DNA of 10,057 nucleotides from Nitriliruptoraceae bacterium (GCA_007118045.1 SKTG01000412.1:1-10057); one strand, 5' to 3'; positions 1 through 7,202 are shown, counted from the stretch's first letter. Notes: a model not told the origin generated them from the letters alone. Program-made: numbers and translations.

Positions 1-1100
1 CCCGGCATCCCGGTCAGGTACCAGGTGGCTGCCAGCACGATCAGCACCAGCAGCAGCGTCCAGGGGACGCGGGAGGCCACGGACGCACGCGTGGCGTTCG
101 TCTCGCCGCTGGGCTCCTCCGTGGTCGTACGTGGGGGGTTGGCGGGCACCTCGGCCTCCGTCGCCCGGGGTCTGCCGGGTCGTTCGGCGGCGAGCGGCCC
201 GGCCGCCGGTTCGGCCGGTGAGCGTGGGGCGTCGGCCGGCGACGTCGAGGGAACGACGATCGGGCTGCCGCGGTCTGCTGCAGGGTCGATTCGCGGGACC
301 GCCTCCAGCGCCGCCTTCATGGCCGGGGCGTCGGGGAAACGCTCGTCCGGGACCTTCGCGAGCGCCCGGTCGACGACGTCCACGAGCTCCTGCGGCAGCT
401 CGGGGCGGTGGCGGGCGACCGGGGGGATGGGTTGGTGGCGATGGGCGTACGCGACGGCGACGGGACCGCCTTCGTGGAAGGGCGGTCGACCGGCCAGCTC
501 GGCGTACAACAGGCAGCCGACCCCGTACAGGTCGCTCGCCGGGCTCGCTTCGCCGCCCTCGATCAGCTCCGGTGCGAGGTAGGTCGGGGTCCCCATCACG
601 GCCCCGGTGGCGGTCAGGTGCGAGGAGCTGTCGTCCAGGGCCTTGGCGATCCCGAAGTCGCCGAGCTTGACCCCACCTTCGTCCAGCAGGAACACGTTGG
701 CGGGAGTGATGTCGCGGTGGACGACCCCGACGTCGTGCGCGACGCCGAGGGCCGCCAACACGCGACGGGTCACGCGCACGGCGTCCGGGACCGTCAACGG
801 GCCGACGCGACGCAACTGTTCGCCGAGGGTCCGGCCGCGGAGCAGCTCCATGACGATGTAGGGCTGACCGTCGGCCTCTCCGCTCTCGTACACGGCGACG
901 GCGGCGGGGTGGCGGATCCGCGCGGCGTTCCGGGCTTCGCGGAGGAAGCGTGCACGGGCGACCGGGTCGGCCACGGCCGTGAGCAGCTTGACCGCGACCG
1001 GGTAGCCGGTCTCGAGGTCGTGGGCCGCCACGACCTTGGCCATGCCGCCGCGTCCGAGCTCGCGGCCCAGCTCGTAGCGGTCCACCAACCGGGTCGTCAC
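1..1100 (-). CDS. PknB-type serine/threonine protein kinase, membrane-anchored, C-terminus beyond the window
   Basis: Phosphorylates Ser/Thr on proteins; the catalytic domain is cytoplasmic. Reading the minus strand from GTG at 1100 gives 366 full codons with no stop. Kinase motifs appear in order: glycine loop GRGGMAKV (16-23), VAVK with the ATP-binding Lys38, alpha-C Glu55, catalytic loop HRDITPAN (128-135, Asp130 and Asn135), DFG (148-150), and APE (176-178). A Pro/Ala/Glu/Arg-rich linker follows (about 271-345), then one transmembrane helix (about 347-362), after which the window ends; any extracellular sensor such as PASTA repeats would lie beyond the edge. The start is supported by GGGGAGGA four bases upstream. 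One unusual point is that the usual Lys of HRDxKP is Thr132. The specific paralogue (PknA, PknB or other) cannot be told from this part. Confidence 0.95.
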   Translation of the reverse strand, partial: MTTRLVDRYELGRELGRGGMAKVVAAHDLETGYPVAVKLLTAVADPVARARFLREARNAARIRHPAAVAVYESGEADGQPYIVMELLRGRTLGEQLRRVGPLTVPDAVRVTRRVLAALGVAHDVGVVHRDITPANVFLLDEGGVKLGDFGIAKALDDSSSHLTATGAVMGTPTYLAPELIEGGEASPASDLYGVGCLLYAELAGRPPFHEGGPVAVAYAHRHQPIPPVARHRPELPQELVDVVDRALAKVPDERFPDAPAMKAALEAVPRIDPAADRGSPIVVPSTSPADAPRSPAEPAAGPLAAERPGRPRATEAEVPANPPRTTTEEPSGETNATRASVASRVPWTLLLVLIVLAATWYLTGMP

Positions 1101-1104
1101 GCCG

Positions 1105-1112
1105 TCCTCCCC
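1105..1112 (-). promoter_or_regulatory. Ribosome binding site of the kinase gene
   Basis: On the minus strand GGGGAGGA lies 4 bases before the GTG at 1100. It is the clearest Shine-Dalgarno sequence in the window and decides this non-ATG start. An ATG that overlaps the motif is out of frame and hits TGA after five codons. Confidence 0.7.
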
Positions 1113-1154
1113 ATCACACGCGTTGGCCGCCGGTCGCCGGGCCGTGGACGTGGC

Positions 1155-1178
1155 GAGCCCCGGCTGCCGCCGGGGCTC
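1155..1178 (-). terminator. Hairpin behind the tRNA-Ala gene, probable terminator
   Basis: A perfect inverted repeat has arms GAGCCCCGGC (1155-1164) and GCCGGGGCTC (1169-1178) around a 4-base loop. It begins 18 bases past the tRNA 3' end in the direction of tRNA transcription. No T-run follows, which is common for terminators in GC-rich actinobacteria. It could instead be a processing signal, because the kinase gene follows in the same direction 54 bases further on. Confidence 0.55.
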
Positions 1179-1196
1179 ACGAAGGAACGTGTGGGG

Positions 1197-1270
1197 TGGA
1201 CCGGATGGGATTTGAACCCACGACCCCCTCCATGCCATGGAGGTGCGCTGCCGGACTGCGCTACCGGCCC
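1197..1270 (-). tRNA. tRNA-Ala (anticodon GGC)
   Basis: The minus strand folds as a 74-base cloverleaf. The acceptor arms are GGGCCGG and CCGGTCC and contain the G3:U70 pair, the main identity signal for alanyl-tRNA synthetase. The D-stem is GCGC/GCGC. The anticodon arm is CCTCC-ATGGCAT-GGAGG, which places GGC at 34-36. A 5-base variable loop (GGGTC) and T arm GTGGG-TTCAAAT-CCCAT follow, with a G-U closing pair, and the discriminator is A. The next bases are CCC, so the CCA end is not encoded and must be added by a nucleotidyltransferase. It reads GCC, a favoured alanine codon in such GC-rich genes. Confidence 0.97.
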
Positions 1271-1302
1271 GAGATGGCGGGCGAGTGCCCGCGCGGCGCG
1301 CG

Positions 1303-1332
1303 AGCGTACCCGTGGGGCTCAGCGGGCGCGAA
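1303..1332 (-). promoter_or_regulatory. Possible promoter of the tRNA-Ala gene
   Basis: On the minus strand TACGCT (1303-1308) fits an actinobacterial -10 element (TANNNT) and sits 32 bases before the tRNA 5' end. A weak -35-like TTCGCG (1327-1332) is separated from it by 18 bases. The -35 match is poor, so only the -10 part carries weight. Confidence 0.35.
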
Positions 1333-1374
1333 CGGGCACGAGCGTGCGGACCGGGTCGGGTGGGAGGCGGTCGC

Positions 1375-1380
1375 TACGCT
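1375..1380 (+). promoter_or_regulatory. Possible -10 element of leuS
   Basis: TACGCT lies 34 bases before the leuS ATG, which would give a leader of roughly 28 bases. The same hexamer is used facing the other way before tRNA-Ala. No convincing -35 is seen. The leader is too short for a T-box riboswitch, and no T-box motif was found. Confidence 0.3.
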
Positions 1381-1414
1381 CCCTGGTTCCACGCATGAGA
1401 GGCCGGATCGCCAC

Positions 1415-3958
1415 ATGTCCGATGTCCCCGCCGCGCCCACCGAGGCCCCGGCGGCCGCCCCCGCGGCCGGCGACGGTGAGTCCGAGCGTTACGACCCGCT
1501 CTCGATCGAACCCCGCATCGCGCAACGCTGGTTCGAGGAGCGGACCTACAGCCTCCCCACCGAGCTGCGCCACGACGCCCCGGAAGACGTACACGCTCCT
1601 TACTACGCGCTGACGATGTTCCCGTACCCGTCCGGCGACCTGCACATGGGGCACGCGGAGATCTTCTCGATCCACGATGCGCTGGTGCGGCACCTGCGGA
1701 TGACGGGCCACACGGTGCTCAACCCGATCGGCTGGGACGCGTTCGGCCTGCCGGCGGAGAACGCCGCGCGGACCCGCGGCGCGGACCCGAAGGCGTGGAC
1801 CTACGCCAACATCGAGGAGCAGCGAAGCACCATCGCGCGCCTGGGCTACTCGTTCGACTGGGACACGGTCCTCTACACCTGTGACCCCGCCTACTACGCG
1901 TGGACCCAGTGGTTGTTCCTCGAGCTGTTCGACGCGGGTCTGGCCTACCGGCGCGAGGCGCTCGTCAACTGGGATCCGGTCGATCAGACCGTGCTGGCCA
2001 ACGAGCAGGTGGTCGACGGCCGAGGCGAGCGTTCCGGCGCCGAGGTCCAGCGCGTCCCGCGTACCCAGTGGTTCTTCCGGATCACCGACTACGCGGACGA
2101 GCTGCTCGACGACCTCGAGACGATCGACTGGCCGGACCGGGTCAAGAACGCGCAACGGGCGTGGATCGGCCGCTCGGAGGGTGCGGAGATCACCTTCCGG
2201 ACGACCGACGGCGACGACGAGATCGTCGTCTACACGACGCGGCCGGACACCATCTTCGGGGCGACCTACTTCGTGTTCGCCCCGGAGCACCCGACGGTGA
2301 CGAGACGGATGGCGGGCGACGAGGCGTACGACGCCTACCTCGCCGACGTGTCGCGACGTTCGGACATCGAGCGGCAGGCCGGCAAGCGCGGCTACCGCCT
2401 GCCGTTCGAGGTCGTCAACCCGTTCACGGGCGAGGACATCCCCGCCTACGCGGCGGACTACGTCCTGATGGACTACGGCACCGGCGCGATCATGGCGGTC
2501 CCGATCGGTGACCAGCGTGACTTCGAGTTCGCGAAGCAGGAGGGGCTGGAGATCCGGGTGATCATCCACCCGACCGGCCCGGACGGTGAGCTGCTCGACC
2601 CGTTGGACCCGGCGACGATGGATCAGGCCTACGTGGGGCCCGGCGTGATGGTCGCGTCCGGCGCGTACGACGGGCTGCCGTGGGAACAGGCCAAGGAACG
2701 CATCGTCGCGGACGTCGAGTCGAAGGGTTGGGGCAGCCAGCGGGTGAACTTCCGGCTGCGCGACTGGTTGATCTCCCGGCAACGCTCGTGGGGTGCGCCG
2801 ATCCCGATCGTGCACTGTGGGAGCTGCGGCCAGGTGCCGGTGCCGCTCGCGGACCTGCCGGTGGAGCTGCCCGACGACCTCGACTTCCAGGTCCAGGGCT
2901 CACCTCTGGACCAGCATCCGACGTTCAAGCACGACGTCGTCTGTCCGAGCTGCGGTAGCGAGGACGCCACGCGGGACGTCGACACGATGGACACCTTCGT
3001 CGACTCGTCGTGGTACTTCCTCCGGTACCTGTCGCCGCGCGACACCGAGCGGGCGTGGCCGACCGAGGCCGCCGGCCGCTGGTTGCCGGTCGAGCAGTAC
3101 ACCGGAGGCGTCGAGCACGCGACGCTGCACCTGCTGTACAGCCGATTCGTCGTCAAGGCGATGCGCGATCGTGGCCACGTCGCCGCCGACGAGCCGTTCC
3201 AGGCGTTGCTCAACCAGGGGCAGGTCATCATGGACGGCGCCTCGATGTCCAAGTCCAAGGGCAACCTGGTCGTCCCGGGTGAGGTGTACGAGACGTTCGG
3301 TGCGGACACGCTGCGGGGCACGCTCCTGTTCGCGTCCGCGCCCGAGGACGACATCGACTGGGCGGACGTCTCGCCGACCGGGATGCACAAGTGGCTCTCG
3401 CGGGTGTGGCGCCTGACCATGGCGCAGCTCGCCCGCGAGGACGTCGGCGACGCCGCCATCGACACCGCTGCCGCGGTGACGCTCCGTCGAGCGACCGCGG
3501 AGGCCATCGTCGGCGCCGGCGAGGACATGGCGGCGCGCAAGTACAACACCGCCATCGCGAAGATGATGTCGCTCACGAACGCTGTGCTGGACGCCACCCG
3601 GGCCGGCCGCGGCGGCCCCGAGGTCCGCGAGGCGATCGAGACCCTGTTGCTCCTGCTGGCTCCGGTGTGCCCGTTCATCACCGAGGAGCTGTGGGCGCGG
3701 CTCGGTCACACGGCTTCGATCCATGCGGAGCGTTGGCCGGACGCCGACCTGTCGTTGCTGGTGGACGAGGAGGTCGAGCTCGTCGTGCAGGTCAACGGCA
3801 AGGTCCGTGGACGGGTGACGGTTCCGGCGGGTGCGGATCAGCCGGCGGCCGAGGCCGCCGCGCGGTCGGACGCCAACGTGGCCCAGCACCTCGGCGACCA
3901 GGTCAGGAAGGCGATCTTCGTGCCGGACAAGCTGCTGAACTTCGTGGTCGACGGCTGA
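1415..3958 (+). CDS. leuS: Leucyl-tRNA synthetase (LeuRS), class I
   Basis: Joins leucine to tRNA-Leu using ATP, in the cytoplasm. The protein is 847 residues, the usual size for bacterial LeuRS. In order: the HIGH signature as HMGH (77-80) after PYPSGDL; an inserted CP1 editing domain with the threonine-rich TTRPDT (274-279) and MAVPIGDQRD (360-369, holding Asp366, the position that removes mischarged amino acids); two CxxC zinc knuckles (468-471 and 510-513); KMSKS as SMSKSKGN (610-617); the anticodon-binding helical domain; and a C-terminal domain with VQVNGKVRGRV. The open frame extends upstream through the tRNA gene, which cannot be coding. The first sensible start is the ATG at 1415, giving an Ala/Pro-rich leader of about 25 residues before YDPLSIEPR. 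The Shine-Dalgarno is weak (GAGAGG, 12 bases away). Confidence 0.97.
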   Translation: MSDVPAAPTEAPAAAPAAGDGESERYDPLSIEPRIAQRWFEERTYSLPTELRHDAPEDVHAPYYALTMFPYPSGDLHMGHAEIFSIHDALVRHLRMTGHTVLNPIGWDAFGLPAENAARTRGADPKAWTYANIEEQRSTIARLGYSFDWDTVLYTCDPAYYAWTQWLFLELFDAGLAYRREALVNWDPVDQTVLANEQVVDGRGERSGAEVQRVPRTQWFFRITDYADELLDDLETIDWPDRVKNAQRAWIGRSEGAEITFRTTDGDDEIVVYTTRPDTIFGATYFVFAPEHPTVTRRMAGDEAYDAYLADVSRRSDIERQAGKRGYRLPFEVVNPFTGEDIPAYAADYVLMDYGTGAIMAVPIGDQRDFEFAKQEGLEIRVIIHPTGPDGELLDPLDPATMDQAYVGPGVMVASGAYDGLPWEQAKERIVADVESKGWGSQRVNFRLRDWLISRQRSWGAPIPIVHCGSCGQVPVPLADLPVELPDDLDFQVQGSPLDQHPTFKHDVVCPSCGSEDATRDVDTMDTFVDSSWYFLRYLSPRDTERAWPTEAAGRWLPVEQYTGGVEHATLHLLYSRFVVKAMRDRGHVAADEPFQALLNQGQVIMDGASMSKSKGNLVVPGEVYETFGADTLRGTLLFASAPEDDIDWADVSPTGMHKWLSRVWRLTMAQLAREDVGDAAIDTAAAVTLRRATAEAIVGAGEDMAARKYNTAIAKMMSLTNAVLDATRAGRGGPEVREAIETLLLLLAPVCPFITEELWARLGHTASIHAERWPDADLSLLVDEEVELVVQVNGKVRGRVTVPAGADQPAAEAAARSDANVAQHLGDQVRKAIFVPDKLLNFVVDG

Positions 3959-3993
3959 CCGGGGGCGGCCCGAAGGACCGGCGGTCTCGCAGG

Positions 3994-4089
3994 ATGGATC
4001 GGAGCGGTCCGATCCGGGAGGACACGATCCGGGAGGACATCGAGGAGCGTCGCCGCCTGACCCGGAGCGGATGGCGGGACCAGCCGTGA
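3994..4089 (+). CDS. Possible 31-residue small protein or leader peptide before the YbhN-like gene
   Basis: An ATG at 3994 opens 31 codons that end in a TGA at 4087-4089, overlapping an in-frame GTG (4086) of the next gene as GTGA, the classic layout of translational coupling. The peptide is highly charged, with eight Arg and many Asp/Glu, and contains IRED twice because of a 15-bp tandem repeat. Third codon positions are mostly G or C, but that is weak evidence in DNA this GC-rich. No good ribosome binding site precedes it (GAAGGA is 17 bases away). It resembles no family known to me and may be chance. Confidence 0.2.
   Translation: MDRSGPIREDTIREDIEERRRLTRSGWRDQP
3996..4015 (+). terminator. 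Hairpin after leuS: weak terminator or leader structure
   Basis: Perfect 8-bp arms GGATCGGA (3996-4003) and TCCGATCC (4008-4015) enclose a GCGG loop, 37 bases after the leuS stop. No T-run follows. It may end part of the leuS transcripts or fold in a leader of the downstream gene; its right arm is shared with the first unit of the adjoining tandem repeat. Confidence 0.35.
4011..4040 (+). repeat. 15-bp tandem repeat, two units
   Basis: GATCCGGGAGGACAC (4011-4025) is followed at once by GATCCGGGAGGACAT (4026-4040), differing only in the last base. Each unit holds a Shine-Dalgarno-like GGGAGGA, yet no start codon sits at the right distance behind either. The period of 15 keeps any frame running through it intact. 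Confidence 0.8.
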
Positions 4090-5132
4090 ACGAGGGGTCG
4101 GGGCAGGGGACGGCACCGTCGTGGCGCTCGCGCCGTCGTGCGGTGGCGATACTGCTCGTCGTCGTGATCGTGACCTACGGCACGGGCGTCGTGATCACCG
4201 GCGCACAGGACGTGCTGGCGGCGGTCGACGAGGCGGCGGTGCCACCGCTCGGGGCGGCCGTGCTCGCTCAGGTGGTGGTGGCGTTGGCCTGGCCGCTCGT
4301 GCACCGGGGGAGCGTCCGCGCCACCGGCGCCAGCGTCCGCTACCGGCACGCGCTGAACGCGTCGATGAGCGCGTTCACCGTCAGCCACACGTTGCCGGGC
4401 GGAGGGGCGCTCGGAGCCGCCGTCGTGGTGGAGCGACTGACGGCTGCGGGGGTGCCGGCGGCCGCGGCGTTCGGGAGCGCGGCGCTGACCGGCCCCGTCA
4501 GCCTGACCACGATCATGAGCTTCGGGGTCGTGGGTCTGGCCGCCGCCGTCGTCACCGGGGAGCTGGCCGGTGCCTACCTGCTCGTGGGGTCGTTGCTGCT
4601 GGTCGCGTTGCTGGCGATCGTCGTGGGGATCGTCGCGGCGCTTCGCACCCCCCGGCTGGGGTACCGGGCGATCGCACGTGCCCGACGTCTGCACCCGCGT
4701 ATCCACGAACGCGCCGACGGCTGGCGCGAGACCTGGCGACGCGTCGCGCGACGTGGACTCGGGCCCGCCGAGCTCGCGCCGGTGGTCGGCTGGTCCGTGG
4801 TGAAGTGGGCGGCTGACGTCGCCTCCCTGGCGCTGGTGTTCGTCGCGTTCGGCGAGACGCCGCGTGTCACGGTCCTGCTCGTCGGGTTCGCGGCGTCGCA
4901 GGTCGGTGCCGCCGTGCCCGTGACCCCTGGAGGGGTGGGCTTCGTCGAGGGCGGCATGGTGACGGCTTTCGTCGCGCTCGGCCTCACCCTGTCCTCGGCG
5001 ACCTCGGTGGTGGTCGTCTACCGGCTGTTGGAGGCGTGGCTGCCGTCCGTCGCCGGTCTGCCGATGCTGCTCCGTCCCCCGGAGCCGCCGGCCACCGAGG
5101 GGGACGATCCCGAGCGCCACGACGTTCCGTAG
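4071..5132 (+). CDS. Multi-pass membrane protein, YbhN/UPF0104 (lysylphosphatidylglycerol synthase transmembrane domain) family
   Basis: An integral membrane protein of 353 residues with about seven to eight hydrophobic segments (near 24-44, 57-76, 111-137, 141-163, 166-191, 238-260, 265-283 and 296-320). The family signature is TPGGVGFVEGGM (285-296), with a second conserved-looking stretch HTLPGGGALGA (106-116). The family corresponds to the flippase-like membrane half of MprF; stand-alone members are linked to lipid handling, but the substrate here is unknown and there is no lysyl-transferase domain. A basic region (RSRRR, 19-23) precedes the first helix, and a basic loop (about 192-230) is probably cytoplasmic. 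The ATG at 4071 has GGAG just 4 bases upstream; the GTG at 4086 is an equally possible start. The TAG stop is shared with the likely -10 of the next gene. Confidence 0.85.
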   Translation: MAGPAVNEGSGQGTAPSWRSRRRAVAILLVVVIVTYGTGVVITGAQDVLAAVDEAAVPPLGAAVLAQVVVALAWPLVHRGSVRATGASVRYRHALNASMSAFTVSHTLPGGGALGAAVVVERLTAAGVPAAAAFGSAALTGPVSLTTIMSFGVVGLAAAVVTGELAGAYLLVGSLLLVALLAIVVGIVAALRTPRLGYRAIARARRLHPRIHERADGWRETWRRVARRGLGPAELAPVVGWSVVKWAADVASLALVFVAFGETPRVTVLLVGFAASQVGAAVPVTPGGVGFVEGGMVTAFVALGLTLSSATSVVVVYRLLEAWLPSVAGLPMLLRPPEPPATEGDDPERHDVP

Positions 5133-5135
5133 GCT
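5130..5135 (+). promoter_or_regulatory. Possible -10 element of the degV-family gene
   Basis: TAGGCT overlaps the TAG stop of the YbhN-like gene and lies 36 bases before the next ATG. It matches the TANNCT form seen before leuS and holA. No clear -35 is present. Confidence 0.35.
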
Positions 5136-5171
5136 GCACGCTCCGAGCAGGTCCGAGCTGACGGGGCGCGC

Positions 5172-6119
5172 ATGGGCGGGGTCGCGGTGGTCACCGACTC
5201 GACCTGTGACCTGCCTCGGGAGCTGGTGGAGTCCCTGGGCCTGCGGGTCGTGCCGCTGTCGGTGACGTTCGACCGCGATTCCCACATCGCGGGGGTCACC
5301 CTCGAGCACGAGGCGTTCTACGACCGGCTGGCGGAGAGCCGCCGGTTGCCGACCACCTCGCAGCCGGCGCCGGCGTGGTTCGAGGAGGCCTACGCGGACT
5401 GCGTCGACGAGGGCTACGACGCGGTCGTGTCGATCCACTGCTCCGCGGCGCTGTCGGGGACCGTGTCGCTCGCCCGCGACCGGGCGGCCCACGCCGACAT
5501 CCCCGTCGAGGTGGTCGACGCCCGGCTCGTGGGCGGGGCGCTCGGTCTGGCCGCTCTCGCCGCCCACCGGGTCGCGGAGCGGGGCGGTTCGGTCGCCGAG
5601 GTCGTCGCCGCGTCACAGGCCGTGACGGCCCGCTCGACCAGCCTGATCGTGGTCGACACCCTCGAGAACCTGCGTCGTGGCGGCCGGCTGACCGGAGCGC
5701 AGGCGGCGGTCGGGACGGCGCTCCGGGTCAAGCCCGTCCTCCAGCTCACCGAGGAGGGCCGGGTCGAGGTCCGTGAACGGGTCAGGACGTGGACCCGAGC
5801 CCTCGACCGGGTCGCGCAGCTCGTGGCGGAGGCCGCGGACGGTCGCGTGGTCGACGCGGTGGTGGTCCACGCCGTGGCGCCGGAACGCGCCGCGCAGCTG
5901 TGGCAGCGACTGGGCTCCCGCGTCACGGTGCGCGAGGGGCTGGAGGCCCTGATCGGCCCCATCGTGGGCACGCACGTGGGGCCGGGTGCCGTGGGGGTGG
6001 CCGTCGTCCCCGTCGACGACGCGGAGGTGGCGTCGGAGGAGGAGCCGGAGGAGGGGTCGGGCGAGGAGGCCGAGCGGGCCGAGCAGGCGTCGGTCGAGGA
6101 CGCGGACGGGGGCGGTTGA
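5172..6119 (+). CDS. DegV-family fatty-acid-binding protein with acidic C-terminal tail
   Basis: Binds a long-chain fatty acid. Relatives in Gram-positive bacteria (FakB) hand fatty acids to a kinase (FakA) for acyl-phosphate formation; no FakA gene lies in this window. The 315 residues show the family landmarks: VVTDSTCDLP (6-15) at the N-terminus, TTSQPAP (61-67), SAALSGT (91-97) for ligand carboxylate contact, LENLRRGGRL (164-173), KPVLQL (187-192) and GTHVGPGAVGVAV (266-278). The family normally ends soon after this last motif, at about 280 residues. Here an extra stretch of about 34 residues (282-315) rich in Glu and Asp follows and ends in GGG. A gap of 39 bases from the upstream gene contains the likely promoter; the ribosome binding site is weak (GGGG). 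The gene position just before comEA is common in actinobacteria. Confidence 0.93.
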   Translation: MGGVAVVTDSTCDLPRELVESLGLRVVPLSVTFDRDSHIAGVTLEHEAFYDRLAESRRLPTTSQPAPAWFEEAYADCVDEGYDAVVSIHCSAALSGTVSLARDRAAHADIPVEVVDARLVGGALGLAALAAHRVAERGGSVAEVVAASQAVTARSTSLIVVDTLENLRRGGRLTGAQAAVGTALRVKPVLQLTEEGRVEVRERVRTWTRALDRVAQLVAEAADGRVVDAVVVHAVAPERAAQLWQRLGSRVTVREGLEALIGPIVGTHVGPGAVGVAVVPVDDAEVASEEEPEEGSGEEAERAEQASVEDADGGG

Positions 6120-6148
6120 GCGATCTCGCCGGTCGGGACGGCGGCCGG

Positions 6149-6188
6149 GGTGACCCTTTCCACAGCATCCGGAGGGTCCGGGGTCACC
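6149..6188 (+). repeat. Inverted repeat GGTGACCC / GGGTCACC before comEA
   Basis: Perfect 8-bp arms (6149-6156 and 6181-6188) are separated by 24 bases in the 99-base gap between the DegV-family gene and the comEA ATG. The wide spacer argues against a terminator; a regulator binding site or chance are both possible. A GTG inside the left arm could start comEA 23 codons earlier, which would make the repeat coding. Confidence 0.4.
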
Positions 6189-6218
6189 GACCGCCGGCAG
6201 GGCGGCAGCCTTCACCGC

Positions 6219-7202
6219 ATGGACCTCCGCAGAGCCGAGTCGGCAGACCGCGACGACGTCGACGTCGGCGTCGACGTCGACCCCGCCCCGACACGGGGTG
6301 AGCGGCTGGCCGCGTGGTTCCGGCCCACGCCGGCGGAGGCCGTGGGGCTGACGGTGCTGGTCGTCGGTGCGGCGGTCGGCTCCCTGGTGTGGTGGGGTCA
6401 GGCGGTCCAGCGTCCGGAGACGACGAGCTCTGCGGTGGAGACCGACACCGGGTCGGGCGCTGCCGCGGTGGGTGCGGGGGTCGACGCCTCCGGTGCGCTC
6501 GACGGTCCGGCGCCGGGCGAGGACGTGACGGGTTCGGGCCCTGCCACCGACGGGGGAGCCCACGCCGCGCACGCGGGCCACGACCACGGGGACCCGACGA
6601 CCGGACCGACCGGGGGAGAGGACGACGGCGTCGGCGACGACCCGGGCACCGAGGGGAGCGCCGCCGCCGGCCAGGCCGACGCTGCGCCCGGGGCCGAGGC
6701 GGAGCAGGACGACGGGGAGGTCGTCGTGCACGTGTCGGGCGCCGTGGCCGAGCCCGGGCTGGCCACGTTGCCCGCCGGGAGCCGGGTCGGTGAGGCGGTG
6801 GCGGCCGCCGGGGGCCTCACCGACGATGCGGAACCCGAGCGGGTGAACCTGGCTCGACCCGTGGGTGACGGCGAGCTCGTGCACGTCCCGCGCGAGGGCG
6901 AGGAGCCGCCGGAGACGGTGGGACCGCAGGGTGGTGGCCAGGCCTCGACCCCCTCCGGGGAGCAGGGGAGCGGGGACGGTGGCGGCTCCGAGGTCGGTGC
7001 GGAGCCGGATCCGATCGACCTGAACCACGCGGACGAGGAGCAGCTGGAGCAGCTCCCCGGCATCGGGCCGGCGAGAGCCGCGGCGATCGTCGAGCATCGC
7101 GCGACCGCCGGACCGTTCGCGACACCGGGCGACGTCCGCGACGTCCCCGGCATCGGTGAGGCGACCTTCCAGCGGCTCGCGCCGCTGGTCAGCGTGTCGT
7201 GA
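6219..7202 (+). CDS. comEA: ComEA, membrane-anchored DNA receptor for natural transformation
   Basis: Binds double-stranded DNA at the outer face of the membrane and passes it to the ComEC channel. The 327 residues run: an acidic cytoplasmic N-terminus with a DVDVGVDVD stretch (13-21); one transmembrane helix (41-59); a long disordered linker rich in Gly/Ala/Asp (60-166) with a histidine cluster AHAAHAGHDHGD (114-125); an SLBB domain (about 168-228, VVVHVSGAVAEPGL); a second Gly-rich linker; and a C-terminal tandem helix-hairpin-helix DNA-binding domain (266-325) with LPGIGPARAAAI and VPGIGEATFQRL. The linker is long for the family. The ATG at 6219 was chosen because sequence before it reads as non-coding; a GTG at 6150 is the alternative. 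The stop overlaps the comEC start by 4 bases, so the two are translated as a unit. Confidence 0.95.
   Translation: MDLRRAESADRDDVDVGVDVDPAPTRGERLAAWFRPTPAEAVGLTVLVVGAAVGSLVWWGQAVQRPETTSSAVETDTGSGAAAVGAGVDASGALDGPAPGEDVTGSGPATDGGAHAAHAGHDHGDPTTGPTGGEDDGVGDDPGTEGSAAAGQADAAPGAEAEQDDGEVVVHVSGAVAEPGLATLPAGSRVGEAVAAAGGLTDDAEPERVNLARPVGDGELVHVPREGEEPPETVGPQGGGQASTPSGEQGSGDGGGSEVGAEPDPIDLNHADEEQLEQLPGIGPARAAAIVEHRATAGPFATPGDVRDVPGIGEATFQRLAPLVSVS

Noticed and set aside
1196..1414. Upstream extension of the leuS frame by 73 codons
   Set aside because: The extension runs through the tRNA-Ala gene on the other strand and its promoter region and has no LeuRS similarity; the ATG at 1415 is the real start.
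408..1613. Plus-strand frame of 401 codons over the kinase and tRNA
   Set aside because: Runs antisense through kinase motifs and the tRNA and then into leuS in a wrong frame.
1319..2815. Long minus-strand frame opposite leuS
   Set aside because: Arg/Val/Asp-rich translation typical of the reverse strand of a GC-rich gene; the plus strand carries unmistakable LeuRS motifs.
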